Shown here piece by piece: positions 1 through 7,389 of a DNA stretch of 9,204 nt (positions are counted from its first letter, which is position 1; each line of letters begins with the position of its first letter). Made by a program: the position numbers and the translations under genes. The notes beneath the pieces are model-generated. The model had not been told where the DNA came from. It made no database searches and saw nothing but the letters and a program-made list of their open reading frames with translations. Source of the DNA: Lachnospiraceae bacterium (GTDB lineage: Bacteria; Bacillota_A; Clostridia; Lachnospirales; Lachnospiraceae); contig JAGCAV010000385.1 of NCBI GenBank assembly GCA_017652545.1, positions 1-9,204 on the forward strand, given 5' to 3'.

Positions 1-131
1 TCACCGGTGTTGTTCCTGTTGTGAAGGGTCTTGGTGATTGCAGCGGTCAGAGTGGTTTTACCATGGTCTACGTGGCCGATGGTACCGATGTTACAATGCG
101 GTTTCGTTCTTTCGAATTTAGCTTTTGCCAT
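1..131 (-). CDS. tuf: Elongation factor Tu, N-terminal part (truncated by window edge)
   Basis: The first 43 codons of EF-Tu, the GTPase that delivers aminoacyl-tRNA to the ribosomal A site in the cytoplasm. The N-terminus begins [19 protein letters not shown] and continues into the P-loop GHVDHGKT at residues 19-26, the G1 nucleotide-binding motif. The ATG at 129-131 is preceded by AAGGAGG (143-149) at good spacing, which fixes the start. The rest of the gene lies beyond position 1. It is the last visible gene of the str operon, downstream of fusA, the usual bacterial order, but it also has its own promoter in the 177-base gap. Identification is firm because the residues are essentially those of the conserved family N-terminus. 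Confidence 0.97.
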   Translation of the reverse strand, partial: MAKAKFERTKPHCNIGTIGHVDHGKTTLTAAITKTLHNRNNTG

Positions 132-199
132 TTTAGAATTTTCCTCCTTGATCATTGTGCCGATTAACCGGCCTTTGGCGCAAACATAGGCTATTTGCC

Positions 200-228
200 A
201 TTATATTTCAAACGCCTTTTATTTGCAA
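200..228 (-). promoter_or_regulatory. Internal promoter of tuf
   Basis: On the minus strand a TATAAT -10 box (200-205) lies 17 bases downstream of a TTGCAA -35 box (223-228; four of six matches to TTGACA). Predicted transcription start is near 193, giving a leader of about 60 bases before the tuf ATG. This lets tuf be transcribed independently of rpsL-rpsG-fusA, which fits the higher cellular demand for EF-Tu. The prediction rests on sequence match only. Confidence 0.75.
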
Positions 229-253
229 GCAATAAATTTACCATTTTGGAAGC

Positions 254-287
254 GGCACACCGGACTGTTTTCAGGCTGTCCGGTGCC
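254..287 (-). terminator. Hairpin between fusA and tuf (partial terminator or processing site)
   Basis: Arms GGCA+CCGGAC (254-257, 260-265) and GTCCGGTGCC (278-287) form a 10-bp stem with a two-base bulge, 22 bases after the fusA stop. In the direction of transcription it is followed by GCTTCCAAAATGG, not a run of T, so it is not a good intrinsic terminator. It may attenuate read-through into tuf, or protect or process the fusA 3' end. T-rich sequence lies only on the opposite side (301-310). Confidence 0.45.
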
Positions 288-308
288 TTCTCTTCGCACT
301 TTTTTATT

Positions 309-2426
309 TTATCTTGAATGATCGCTCAGCAGTTTATCCTGGATGTTTCCGGGGACCTGCTCATAGCGTTCAAAGAACATGGAGTAGTTTCCTCTGCCCT
401 GCGTTTTGGAACGGAGGTCAGTGGAATAACCGAACATTTCGGAAAGCGGAACGAAGCCTTTCACGATCTTGCCTCCGCCGACATCATCCATACCCTCGAT
501 CTTGCCGCGTCTTGCGCTGATATCTCCGATCACATCGCCCATATATTCTTCGGGCATGGTGACCTCGACCTTCATGATCGGTTCAAGGAGCACGGCATCG
601 CCTTTTCTCATGGCATCCTTAAAGGCCATGGATCCGGCAATGTGGAATGCCAGCTCGGAAGAGTCCACTTCGTGATAGGAACCGTCGTAGACATCCGCTG
701 CCACACCGACCACAGGATATCCGCAGAGGATACCGGCCTTCATGGCATCCTGGATGCCATCGTCCACAGCCGGGATGTATTCCTTCGGGATGGCACCGCC
801 TACTACGCTGCTTGTGAAGCTGTAGGTCTCCTCGCCGTTGGCATCCATCGGTGTGAAACGGACTTTGCAGTGGCCGTACTGACCGCGGCCGCCGCTCTGT
901 CTGGCGTATTTGCTGTCGATATCGGACGGTTTCGTGATCGTTTCCTTGTAAGCGACCTGCGGAGCACCGACATTGGCTTCCACGTTAAATTCACGCAGCA
1001 GCCTGTCCACAATGATCTCCAGATGAAGCTCACCCATCCCGGCGATGATGGTCTGACCCGTTTCCGGATTGGTGTGCGCCTTGAAGGTGGGATCCTCCTC
1101 AGCCAGCTTGGAGAGTGCCTCGCCAAGTTTGCTCTGACCGGCCTTTGTCTTGGGCTCGATCGCCAGTTCAATAACCGGCTCCGGGAATTCCATGGACTCC
1201 AGAATAACCGGATGAGAGTCATCACAGATCGTATCGCCTGTTGACGAGAACTTGAAGCCGATGGCTGCGGCGATATCGCCGGAATAGACCATCTCCAGCT
1301 CCTGTCTCTTGTTGGCATGCATCTGCAGGATACGGCCCACTCTCTCCTTCTTATCCTTTGTCGCGTTCAGCACATAGGAACCGGAACTGAGTGTTCCCGA
1401 GTAGACACGGAAATAGGCCAGTCTGCCCACGAACGGATCCGTCACGATCTTGAACACCAGCGCTGAGAAAGGCTCACTGTCTGAAGAATGGCGAACCACC
1501 TCATTGCCGTTCAGATCCACGCCGTCAATATCAGGTACGTCTGTCGGTGCAGGCATGTATTCCAGCACAGCATCCAGCAGCTTCTGGATTCCCTTGTTCT
1601 GATGAGCGCTTCCGCACAGTACCGGAACGCCTTTATTGGCGATCACGGCCTTACGCAGAGCGGCCTTCATTTCGTCGACTGAAGGCTCCTCACCGTCAAG
1701 ATATTTCATCATCAGGTCGTCATCAAACTCGCAGACCTTTTCGACCAGCTCGGTGTGATACAGGTCCGCGTCATTTTTCATATCGTCCGGAATATCGGTG
1801 ACCGTAATGTCCTCACCCTTGGAGTCGTTGTAAATATAGGCTTTCATCTCGAACAGGTCGATCAGGCCTTTAAACTCGTTCTCCTTGCCGATGGGAAGCT
1901 GCAGAACAACTGCGTTCTTTCCAAGCTTGGTACCGATCTCCGCCACGGTATTGAAAAAGTCTGCCCCGAGAATGTCCATCTTGTTGACGAAAGCCATACG
2001 CGGGACATGATAGGTATCCGCCTGGCGCCAGACATTTTCAGACTGAGGCTCCACACCGCCCTTCGCGTCAAAGACGCCGACCGCGCCGTCCAGTACACGC
2101 AGAGAACGCTCCACCTCCACCGTAAAGTCCACATGACCCGGGGTGTCGATGATATTGATCCGGTGCTCCGGCGCGTCCTTTTTGACTTCTGTCATCTCCT
2201 GCAGTGTCCAGTGGCAGGTCGTTGCGGCAGAAGTAATCGTGATGCCTCTTTCCTGTTCCTGCGCCATCCAGTCCATGGTCGCGGTACCTTCGTACGTCTC
2301 ACCCATCTTGTAGTTGACACCGGTATAGTACAGAATACGCTCTGTCAGCGTTGTCTTACCGGCATCAATGTGAGCCATGATACCAATATTCCTTGTTCTT
2401 TCCAGCGGGTATTGTCTTTCTGCCAT
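309..2426 (-). CDS. fusA: Elongation factor G
   Basis: EF-G (705 residues) is the cytosolic GTPase that drives translocation of tRNA and mRNA after peptide-bond formation, and with RRF helps recycle ribosomes. The G domain shows AHIDAGKT at residues 18-25 (G1), RGITI at 60-64 (G2), DTPGH at 94-98 (G3) and NKMD at 148-151 (G4). Domain IV carries the [10 protein letters not shown] motif, and the C-terminus carries GYSTDLRS (666-673) and QGRG (676-679), typical of domain V, so the protein is full length. A short insert lies between the switch-I region and G3 compared with the Bacillus protein, as I recall for Lachnospiraceae EF-G. The gene starts 21 bases after rpsG; its GGAAGGA Shine-Dalgarno overlaps the rpsG stop, with a rather long spacer of about 14 bases, suggesting translational coupling. 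No promoter was seen, so it is expected to be co-transcribed with rpsL and rpsG. Confidence 0.98.
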   Translation of the reverse strand: MAERQYPLERTRNIGIMAHIDAGKTTLTERILYYTGVNYKMGETYEGTATMDWMAQEQERGITITSAATTCHWTLQEMTEVKKDAPEHRINIIDTPGHVDFTVEVERSLRVLDGAVGVFDAKGGVEPQSENVWRQADTYHVPRMAFVNKMDILGADFFNTVAEIGTKLGKNAVVLQLPIGKENEFKGLIDLFEMKAYIYNDSKGEDITVTDIPDDMKNDADLYHTELVEKVCEFDDDLMMKYLDGEEPSVDEMKAALRKAVIANKGVPVLCGSAHQNKGIQKLLDAVLEYMPAPTDVPDIDGVDLNGNEVVRHSSDSEPFSALVFKIVTDPFVGRLAYFRVYSGTLSSGSYVLNATKDKKERVGRILQMHANKRQELEMVYSGDIAAAIGFKFSSTGDTICDDSHPVILESMEFPEPVIELAIEPKTKAGQSKLGEALSKLAEEDPTFKAHTNPETGQTIIAGMGELHLEIIVDRLLREFNVEANVGAPQVAYKETITKPSDIDSKYARQSGGRGQYGHCKVRFTPMDANGEETYSFTSSVVGGAIPKEYIPAVDDGIQDAMKAGILCGYPVVGVAADVYDGSYHEVDSSELAFHIAGSMAFKDAMRKGDAVLLEPIMKVEVTMPEEYMGDVIGDISARRGKIEGMDDVGGGKIVKGFVPLSEMFGYSTDLRSKTQGRGNYSMFFERYEQVPGNIQDKLLSDHSR

Positions 2427-2447
2427 ATGGTATATCTGTTTCCTTCC

Positions 2448-3083
<636 letters not shown>

Positions 3084-3130
3084 TTCATGAAGCAACAGTA
3101 TGGTGCTGTGAATTGATCATAATCTTGCGA

Positions 3131-3550
3131 TTATTTCTTTACCTTCGGACGCTTCGCGCCGTACTTGGAACGTGCCTGTTTTCTGTTTGCAACGCCCGCT
3201 GTATCGAGTGTGCCGCGAATGATATGATACCTGGTACCGGGAAGATCCTTGACACGGCCGCCGCGGATCAGCACTACGGAGTGCTCCTGCAGGTTGTGTC
3301 CCTCACCCGGGATGTAGGATGTTACCTCAATACCATTGGAAAGGCGAACCCTGGCGATCTTACGAAGTGCGGAGTTCGGCTTCTTCGGCGTAGCGGTCTT
3401 AACGGCAGTGCACACGCCTCTCTTCTGCGGAGAAGAGGTGTTCGTTGCTTTCTTTCTGAGGGAATTGTAACCCTTCTGAAGAGCCGGTGCGGTTGACTTC
3501 TTCTCTGAAGTCTCTCTGCCTTTTCTAACTAACTGGTTAAATGTTGGCAT
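3131..3550 (-). CDS. rpsL: 30S ribosomal protein S12
   Basis: S12 (139 residues) lies at the decoding centre of the 30S subunit and controls tRNA selection accuracy. The start [13 protein letters not shown] and the central [11 protein letters not shown] and [10 protein letters not shown] segments match the family. The lysines whose mutation gives streptomycin resistance (TPKKPNS and GRVKDLPG) are wild type, so the protein predicts a streptomycin-sensitive ribosome. The DLPG aspartate that RimO methylthiolates in some bacteria is present. The ATG at 3548-3550 follows a near-perfect AGGAGGTGA site; a longer open frame continues upstream to 4033 but crosses the promoter and is not coding. It is the first gene of the operon, about 93 bases after the predicted transcription start. 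Confidence 0.98.
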   Translation of the reverse strand: MPTFNQLVRKGRETSEKKSTAPALQKGYNSLRKKATNTSSPQKRGVCTAVKTATPKKPNSALRKIARVRLSNGIEVTSYIPGEGHNLQEHSVVLIRGGRVKDLPGTRYHIIRGTLDTAGVANRKQARSKYGAKRPKVKK

Positions 3551-3554
3551 TCTT

Positions 3555-3563
3555 TCACCTCCT
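3555..3563 (-). promoter_or_regulatory. Near-perfect ribosome binding site of rpsL
   Basis: AGGAGGTGA on the minus strand complements the 3' end of 16S rRNA over nine bases and lies 4 bases before ATG at 3550 (8 bases from AGGAG). It fixes the S12 start. Confidence 0.92.
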
Positions 3564-3612
3564 GTTTTATTGTCCTCCATGTTCGGACTGTTGTTTGGAT
3601 ATGGCTGCAAAA

Positions 3613-3641
3613 GCACAGACTTTCCCCTTGGAAATCCGCGC
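3613..3641 (-). promoter_or_regulatory. 5'-terminal stem-loop of the str operon mRNA
   Basis: On the mRNA, GCGCGGA plus TTTCC pairs with GGAAA plus TCTGTGC around an AAGG loop, giving 12 base pairs (two are G-U) with one bulged G. The predicted transcription start is near 3643, so the hairpin would begin one or two bases from the 5' end. Such stems can protect mRNA from 5'-dependent decay. Four T residues follow it, too few to call an attenuator. Confidence 0.5.
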
Positions 3642-3649
3642 AGAGTTAT

Positions 3650-3678
3650 ATTATACGGATGCATATGCGCCTTGTCAA
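3650..3678 (-). promoter_or_regulatory. Perfect-consensus promoter of the str operon
   Basis: TTGACA (3673-3678) and TATAAT (3650-3655) on the minus strand are separated by exactly 17 bases, so both hexamers and the spacing match the sigma-A/sigma-70 optimum. The predicted start is near 3643, upstream of rpsL. The strength fits a ribosomal protein operon. The -35 box shares bases with the -35 box of the divergent promoter on the plus strand. Confidence 0.92.
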
Positions 3679-3700
3679 GCAAATTAAGTGATGATAAAAT
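3672..3700 (+). promoter_or_regulatory. Divergent promoter of the VanZ-family gene
   Basis: TTGTCA (3672-3677) and TAAAAT (3695-3700) on the plus strand are 17 bases apart, each with five of six consensus matches. The predicted start is near 3707. The -35 box lies on top of the str -35 box (3673-3678), so RNA polymerase could bind only one of the two at a time. Confidence 0.7.
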
Positions 3701-3802
3701 ACATGGAAATTGAGGGGAATCCATATGAGTAAACCGATGGGATGGGTCACAGGGGACGTCTCTGTTCCGGCTCATCTGATACATCGCAGAAGGGGAGATA
3801 CC

Positions 3803-4684
3803 ATGAGACTTCGAACATTCCTGAAGCCGCTGTCTTTCATACCGGCGCTGCTTCTTATGTATATGATCTATCAGTTTTCCGCCCAGGAAGCGGATGTTTC
3901 CACAGATCTGAGCTATAAGGTCAGTCACAGGATCGTATCGGCTGTGAACTACGTCTTTGATACCGGGCTTGACGAATACCAGGTCGCCGACTATGCATGG
4001 CGCATCAACGGGATCACCCGGAAGCTCGCCCACATGACGGAATACTTCTTCCTGGCCATAGCCATGTCCTTTCCATTATATGTATACGGTCTGCGCGGGA
4101 TCCTGCTTGTGATCGTCGCGGGAGGCATATGCGTCGCCTTTGCCTGCGGGGATGAATACCACCAGTCCTTCGTGGCCGGGCGCGCCGCTTCCTATAAAGA
4201 TGTGGGGATCGACAGTTTCGGCATTCTGGTGGGGATCATTCTTGTGCGGATCATAGGCTGGACGGGACGGCATACGCTGTTCACGCCGGTACCGGATGAC
4301 CGTTATGAAAAAATGACGCGGAAAGAGCTGAAGCGGTATCGGAAAAAGCAGCAGCAGATGGAAAAGGATCTCAAGAATCTGAAACACGAGAAACAGATGC
4401 AGCAGCAGTACGAGCCGCATCCCGCACAGCCCTATGGTCAGGCGGACATGCCGCCAGGCTACCGGCCGTACGATCAGCCTTATGAGCGTCCTTCCGGCGC
4501 GCCCGGCTACCGGCCGTACAATCAGCCTTATGAACGTCCTTCCGGCGCGCCCGGAGATCCGGTATACTACGGGCAGCAATATGGACAGCAGCCGCCGGCT
4601 GGCTTCTATGATGAGCCCGAGAAATCGTCGGATGAGCTTTCCGAGGACATGCCGCTTTCGCGGCTCCTGAAACCGAAAAAATAA
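3803..4684 (+). CDS. VanZ-family membrane protein with a Pro/Tyr-rich repeat tail
   Basis: This 293-residue protein has a VanZ-like domain in residues 8-155: a first hydrophobic segment (about 10-24) ending in YQFSAQ, the [13 protein letters not shown] segment (73-85), a hydrophobic stretch (about 98-115), the [18 protein letters not shown] motif (116-133) and a last membrane segment (about 135-152). VanZ in glycopeptide-resistance clusters gives low-level teicoplanin resistance by an unclear mechanism; most chromosomal homologues have no proven role, and no van genes are nearby. The tail (about 165-293) is unusual: a basic, Gln/Lys-rich coiled-coil-like part (168-202), two copies of a 16-residue Pro/Tyr unit, and an acidic end. 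The ATG at 3803 follows AGGGGA and puts the membrane segment where family members have it. An in-frame ATG at 3725, also with a good site (GAGGGG), would add 26 residues. Divergent from rpsL; ends at a terminator. Confidence 0.85.
   Translation: MRLRTFLKPLSFIPALLLMYMIYQFSAQEADVSTDLSYKVSHRIVSAVNYVFDTGLDEYQVADYAWRINGITRKLAHMTEYFFLAIAMSFPLYVYGLRGILLVIVAGGICVAFACGDEYHQSFVAGRAASYKDVGIDSFGILVGIILVRIIGWTGRHTLFTPVPDDRYEKMTRKELKRYRKKQQQMEKDLKNLKHEKQMQQQYEPHPAQPYGQADMPPGYRPYDQPYERPSGAPGYRPYNQPYERPSGAPGDPVYYGQQYGQQPPAGFYDEPEKSSDELSEDMPLSRLLKPKK
4457..4552 (+). repeat. 48-bp tandem duplication inside the VanZ-family gene
   Basis: Two adjacent 48-base units (4457-4504 and 4505-4552) differ at two bases and encode [16 protein letters not shown] and [16 protein letters not shown] (reading phase as in the protein). 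The high DNA identity suggests a recent duplication, with copy number that may vary among strains. Confidence 0.92.
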
Positions 4685-4711
4685 GTCAATGGGGACCGGT
4701 TCCCCATTGAC
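4685..4711. terminator. Bidirectional intrinsic terminator between convergent genes
   Basis: GTCAATGGGGA (4685-4695) and TCCCCATTGAC (4701-4711) form a perfect 11-bp stem with a five-base loop. On the plus strand it starts right after the VanZ-gene stop and is followed by TTTATTTATTT. On the minus strand it lies one base beyond the stop of the pyruvyl transferase fusion and is followed by TTATTTTTTC. It can therefore end transcripts from both sides. Confidence 0.92.
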
Positions 4712-4712
4712 T

Positions 4713-6875
4713 TTATTTATTTACGGATCTGACCGGTCTGACATATTCCTTCACGATCCGGTTCAGAGAGGTCTTTTCGTCACGAAGCTTTTCAAACGCC
4801 TGATCATAGAAGACCGGTATCAGCGGATGATTTTTCTCATTTTCAGCCAGGTATGCCTCCATATCTGTCTTGTGCAGGCCTTCCCAGTAGCCGCTGATCA
4901 TCAGATCGTTGATCACCCCGGTCCCGGCCTCGGTCATGACGATCACGCTGCTTTTTCTGTACAGCGTGTCGGCAGTGCCTGCGAAAAAGCCCAGCCTGAT
5001 ATCGGCAGCCGACCGCTTTCTCCACCTGCAGCTGTAACAGGCTCTGTTATAGAACAGACCGCTCCGCAGCGCGCCGATGAGGACATCCTCGGCATTTCTG
5101 ACAGGAAGAGGCGCAATGTATCTCTTTCTTCTCAGAAGCGTGGTCGGGACACCCGGACAGAGCACCTCGATCATGACTGTATTTTCCCGTTCGCCAAGCC
5201 GCGTCCGGGCACCCGCGATCTGGCAGGGTGTTCCGAAAAGGGCCAGCGGCACATCTTCCGGCAGGCCGGCAAGACCTGCATAAAGCGGCACCATATCGCT
5301 GGTCATCAGTTTGATGCCCTTCAGGGCGTTCAACCTGTCATCCTCTTCCTCCGGCAGGATCAGGATATGTTCCGCAGCCCCGGTCGTTTCATTCATGGCA
5401 CACCCGGCGACCGCATATCCCTTATGTTTCAGGAGAAGTGCCAGCCTCGTCGCCGCTCCGCCGGCAGAAGATCCCCTTCTGACAGCCGGATCCTCGTCAC
5501 AGTAGGTCAGCGCCCTGCCGGAAGAGATCTCATGCGCCTGATCGGATCCGTCGAACGGACAGCTCTTTCTGCACGCTTCACAGCGGACGCATTTCTCCTC
5601 GTCGACCGCGGCCCTTAGGAATCCGTCCTGTGTTTCTTCTATATGAATAGCACCCTGGGGACATGCGTCGGCACACGCGCCGCAGCCGCTGCAAAGATCA
5701 TAGTGTTCCAGTACATGGTAAGGCCTGGCAATGGACATGGCCACATGGGATGCCACCTGTTCAAGAGAATCCCTCAGGAACTCCCTGGATTTGATCTTCA
5801 GTGCATCCAGCTTGTAATTGACCGGGATATAATCGATCGGGGTAATGTACTGTTCAATGGATGTCTCCGGATTGTAAAGCCGGCTGCGAAGACCCACCGC
5901 GTCCAGAATATAACGGACCCGGTCATTCAGCTGCAGGATCTTCCGGTCCGTAAACCGCTCAAAGCAGCAGAATTCCTTCTGGAAAGAAAGGGCCAGCGCG
6001 ATCCCGTGATAGGAATCCGTACAGATGTAGTCGGCATTCCTGATCAGGGAGACGAACTGATTCGGTCCGACGCTGTCGGAAATAACGTTATCCTGCTTCA
6101 GGTCGGACTCGTGAATCGGGATGATGATCTGCGGCAGCAGAAGCCTCGCAGCAAGTTTGGCGGCCGCGTCCCGGTAACTGCGGCTTGGATTCCGGAACAT
6201 GACCAGCATATATCTGTCCCTGTGCTCATCCCCGGAAGCTGTCAGCTGCAGCGCTCCGTCCCACTCATCCGGCGCGATCAGCAGCGTGGGATCAGCCAGT
6301 TCCAGTGCTTTTGTCACGAACACATCATTCAGGTATCTGCGCCCGTTTTCCTCACGGACAGAGATATACCTGAAGCGGGAGATCAGCTCCTTCATCCGCT
6401 CCGTGACCATCGGGTCGGTGTCATCCGTTTCCAGAATGCTCGGCGCATAGGCGATCATCCGCTCCGGATCCTTGACAAAATCCAGGTAAAAGCGGGGATC
6501 AAAGTTCATGGGTGACCAGCTCCGGTCGCTTCCGCAAACGAACGCATCATACTGTTCGTTCAGGTTTTCCAGATCCGTCAGGGTCTCACAATGCGGGGTA
6601 AAGGTCAGATTCCGTGCCCGGAATTCATCAAATGCCTCTCCGCTGATCTGTGTCGTGATCACCGGATTGCGGGACGTACGGCCTTTTTCAATGCGTCCCC
6701 GGACAGCCTGCCAGTGCCTGCTGCCGTCCTGAAGCGTCAGGCACCGGTCTTCAACGGTATAATCAATCACGTCCACCTCATGTCCGTAGCTTCTGAGCAC
6801 ACGAACAAGTGCTGCTGCCTGCAGCACTGTACCATAATTATTGTGGTGGAACCATGTCATCAATGCGATCTTCAT
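4713..6875 (-). CDS. Polysaccharide pyruvyl transferase / ferredoxin / FrhB-like fusion protein
   Basis: This 720-residue cytoplasmic protein has three parts. Residues 1-350 resemble polysaccharide pyruvyl transferases, which add ketal pyruvate to sugars of surface polymers: MKIALMTWFHHNNYGTVLQA at the N-terminus, VCGSDRSWSP (113-122), DPTLL (195-199) and ADYICTDSYHGIALALSF (281-298). Residues 390-442 form a ferredoxin domain with Cys 395, 398, 401, 405 and Cys 429, 432, 435, 439, enough for two 4Fe-4S clusters. Residues 455-690 resemble the FrhB/FdhB family (F420 hydrogenase/dehydrogenase beta subunit), with GSSAGGAATRLAL, ALFGTPCQIAGA (545-556), EVLCPGVP (570-577) and CYSC (613-616). Such domains occur together in exopolysaccharide loci, but the electron donor and substrate are unknown. 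No glycosyltransferase gene adjoins it. An in-frame TGA 18 bases upstream of the ATG limits the start; no Shine-Dalgarno is visible. Ends at a terminator. Confidence 0.88.
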   Translation of the reverse strand: MKIALMTWFHHNNYGTVLQAAALVRVLRSYGHEVDVIDYTVEDRCLTLQDGSRHWQAVRGRIEKGRTSRNPVITTQISGEAFDEFRARNLTFTPHCETLTDLENLNEQYDAFVCGSDRSWSPMNFDPRFYLDFVKDPERMIAYAPSILETDDTDPMVTERMKELISRFRYISVREENGRRYLNDVFVTKALELADPTLLIAPDEWDGALQLTASGDEHRDRYMLVMFRNPSRSYRDAAAKLAARLLLPQIIIPIHESDLKQDNVISDSVGPNQFVSLIRNADYICTDSYHGIALALSFQKEFCCFERFTDRKILQLNDRVRYILDAVGLRSRLYNPETSIEQYITPIDYIPVNYKLDALKIKSREFLRDSLEQVASHVAMSIARPYHVLEHYDLCSGCGACADACPQGAIHIEETQDGFLRAAVDEEKCVRCEACRKSCPFDGSDQAHEISSGRALTYCDEDPAVRRGSSAGGAATRLALLLKHKGYAVAGCAMNETTGAAEHILILPEEEDDRLNALKGIKLMTSDMVPLYAGLAGLPEDVPLALFGTPCQIAGARTRLGERENTVMIEVLCPGVPTTLLRRKRYIAPLPVRNAEDVLIGALRSGLFYNRACYSCRWRKRSAADIRLGFFAGTADTLYRKSSVIVMTEAGTGVINDLMISGYWEGLHKTDMEAYLAENEKNHPLIPVFYDQAFEKLRDEKTSLNRIVKEYVRPVRSVNK

Positions 6876-6882
6876 ACTGCTG

Positions 6883-6888
6883 ATTATA
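6883..6888 (-). promoter_or_regulatory. -10 box giving a possible leaderless start of the fusion gene
   Basis: TATAAT on the minus strand ends seven bases before the ATG at 6873-6875, so transcription would begin at or within a base or so of the start codon. No convincing -35 box is found at 16-18 bases (TAGCGT at 17). No Shine-Dalgarno is present in the segment before the ATG, which agrees with a leaderless message. Confidence 0.45.
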
Positions 6889-6965
6889 TCTCAAACAGAC
6901 CGGGTACGCTACCATTTCCATAAAATATTACAGACAGGAAATATATGCCGGTCGTTGTATCATAA

Positions 6966-6992
6966 GAAAAAGACCCGGATCGTTCCGGATCT
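6966..6992 (-). terminator. Intrinsic terminator of the 84-residue protein gene
   Basis: On the minus strand AGATCCGGA (6984-6992) pairs with TCCGGGTCT (6971-6979) over nine base pairs, one of them U-G, around an ACGA loop, and is followed by TTTTTCTT. On the plus strand the same stem has a C/A mismatch and a shorter T run, so it is directed to the minus strand. It lies 55 bases past the stop at 7048. Confidence 0.8.
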
Positions 6993-7047
6993 TTTCCATG
7001 TCCCCCCATATGTGCCTCTGTGCCTTACAGGCCGGGAACTGTTTTTA

Positions 7048-7302
7048 TTATTCGTACTTCCACGTCAGCCCGTACATCAGCTCCATCATCTTTCGAAGTT
7101 CATTCTTCATGGACCTGCAGGCACTTGCCTCATCACTGAAATGCATCAGTCCGACTTTTTTCTTTTTCTCGCTGAAGAACACCTCCCAGCCATCCCTGCA
7201 CCTTTCCATGCAGATCCGCCTGTTGTGATGTCCGCCGATCTTGTAGAGCTTTGAGGGAACCATATGCTCCTTGAAAAACCCCTTTAGTTCCTTAACTGTC
7301 AT
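7048..7302 (-). CDS. Small protein of unknown function (84 residues)
   Basis: I do not recognise a named family. The protein begins MTVKELKGFFKEHMVPSKLY, is basic, has no signal peptide or membrane segment, and centres on GWEVFFSEKKKKVGLMHFSD (about residues 38-57), a WEV-x-(F/Y)-SE-(K/R) pattern recalled from small uncharacterised Firmicutes proteins. The segment looks like two beta-strands followed by a helix rich in Met, Leu and Arg (60-77). Three Cys and several His are present but form no clear metal site. The ATG at 7300-7302 is chosen over one eight codons upstream because GGGAGGGG (7308-7315) ends five bases before it. The gene has its own promoter with an inverted repeat and its own terminator, so it is probably a regulated single-gene unit. 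No adjacent toxin gene was found, so a role as an immunity protein would be speculation. Confidence 0.8.
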   Translation of the reverse strand: MTVKELKGFFKEHMVPSKLYKIGGHHNRRICMERCRDGWEVFFSEKKKKVGLMHFSDEASACRSMKNELRKMMELMYGLTWKYE

Positions 7303-7322
7303 GATTTCCCCTCCCTGCCGCG

Positions 7323-7347
7323 TCATGTAGTTTTCATAACTACATGA
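7323..7347. promoter_or_regulatory. 10-bp inverted repeat at the start site of the 84-residue protein gene
   Basis: TCATGTAGTT (7323-7332) and AACTACATGA (7338-7347) are perfect inverted copies around five bases. The repeat begins at the base next to the -10 box and covers the predicted transcription start (near 7341). It could be the operator of a dimeric repressor or a hairpin in the mRNA leader. No T run follows it, so it is not a terminator for the upstream gene. Confidence 0.75.
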
Positions 7348-7376
7348 AGTATAACACGCTGCGACATGCCTTGCAA
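7348..7376 (-). promoter_or_regulatory. Promoter of the 84-residue protein gene
   Basis: TTGCAA (7371-7376) and TATACT (7348-7353) on the minus strand are 17 bases apart. The -35 box lies inside a perfect palindrome CCTTGCAAGG (7369-7378), which may be chance. The predicted start near 7341 leaves a leader of about 40 bases. Confidence 0.75.
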
Positions 7377-7389
7377 GGGGAATTTCCGT

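Noticed and set aside
254..310. Plus-strand intrinsic terminator (hairpin followed by a T-rich stretch at 301-310)
   Set aside because: No plus-strand gene precedes it, and the T stretch is 13 bases from the stem.
3551..4033. Open frame extending S12 upstream by about 160 codons
   Set aside because: It crosses the str promoter and the divergent gene; the S12 family start with a near-perfect ribosome binding site is at 3550.
4076..4579. Minus-strand frame with Leu/Phe-rich, membrane-like sequence
   Set aside because: It is the antisense of the Lys/Gln-rich coil and repeats of the VanZ-family gene; the hydrophobicity is a complement artefact.
3803..4684. Glycopeptide resistance cluster suggested by the VanZ-family protein
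   Set aside because: No vanA, vanH, vanX, vanY or vanRS genes are present; VanZ-like proteins are common chromosomal genes in Clostridia.
5643..6515. 290-codon plus-strand frame opposite the pyruvyl transferase domain
   Set aside because: It lies antisense to a gene with clear family motifs and has no start signal or family resemblance.
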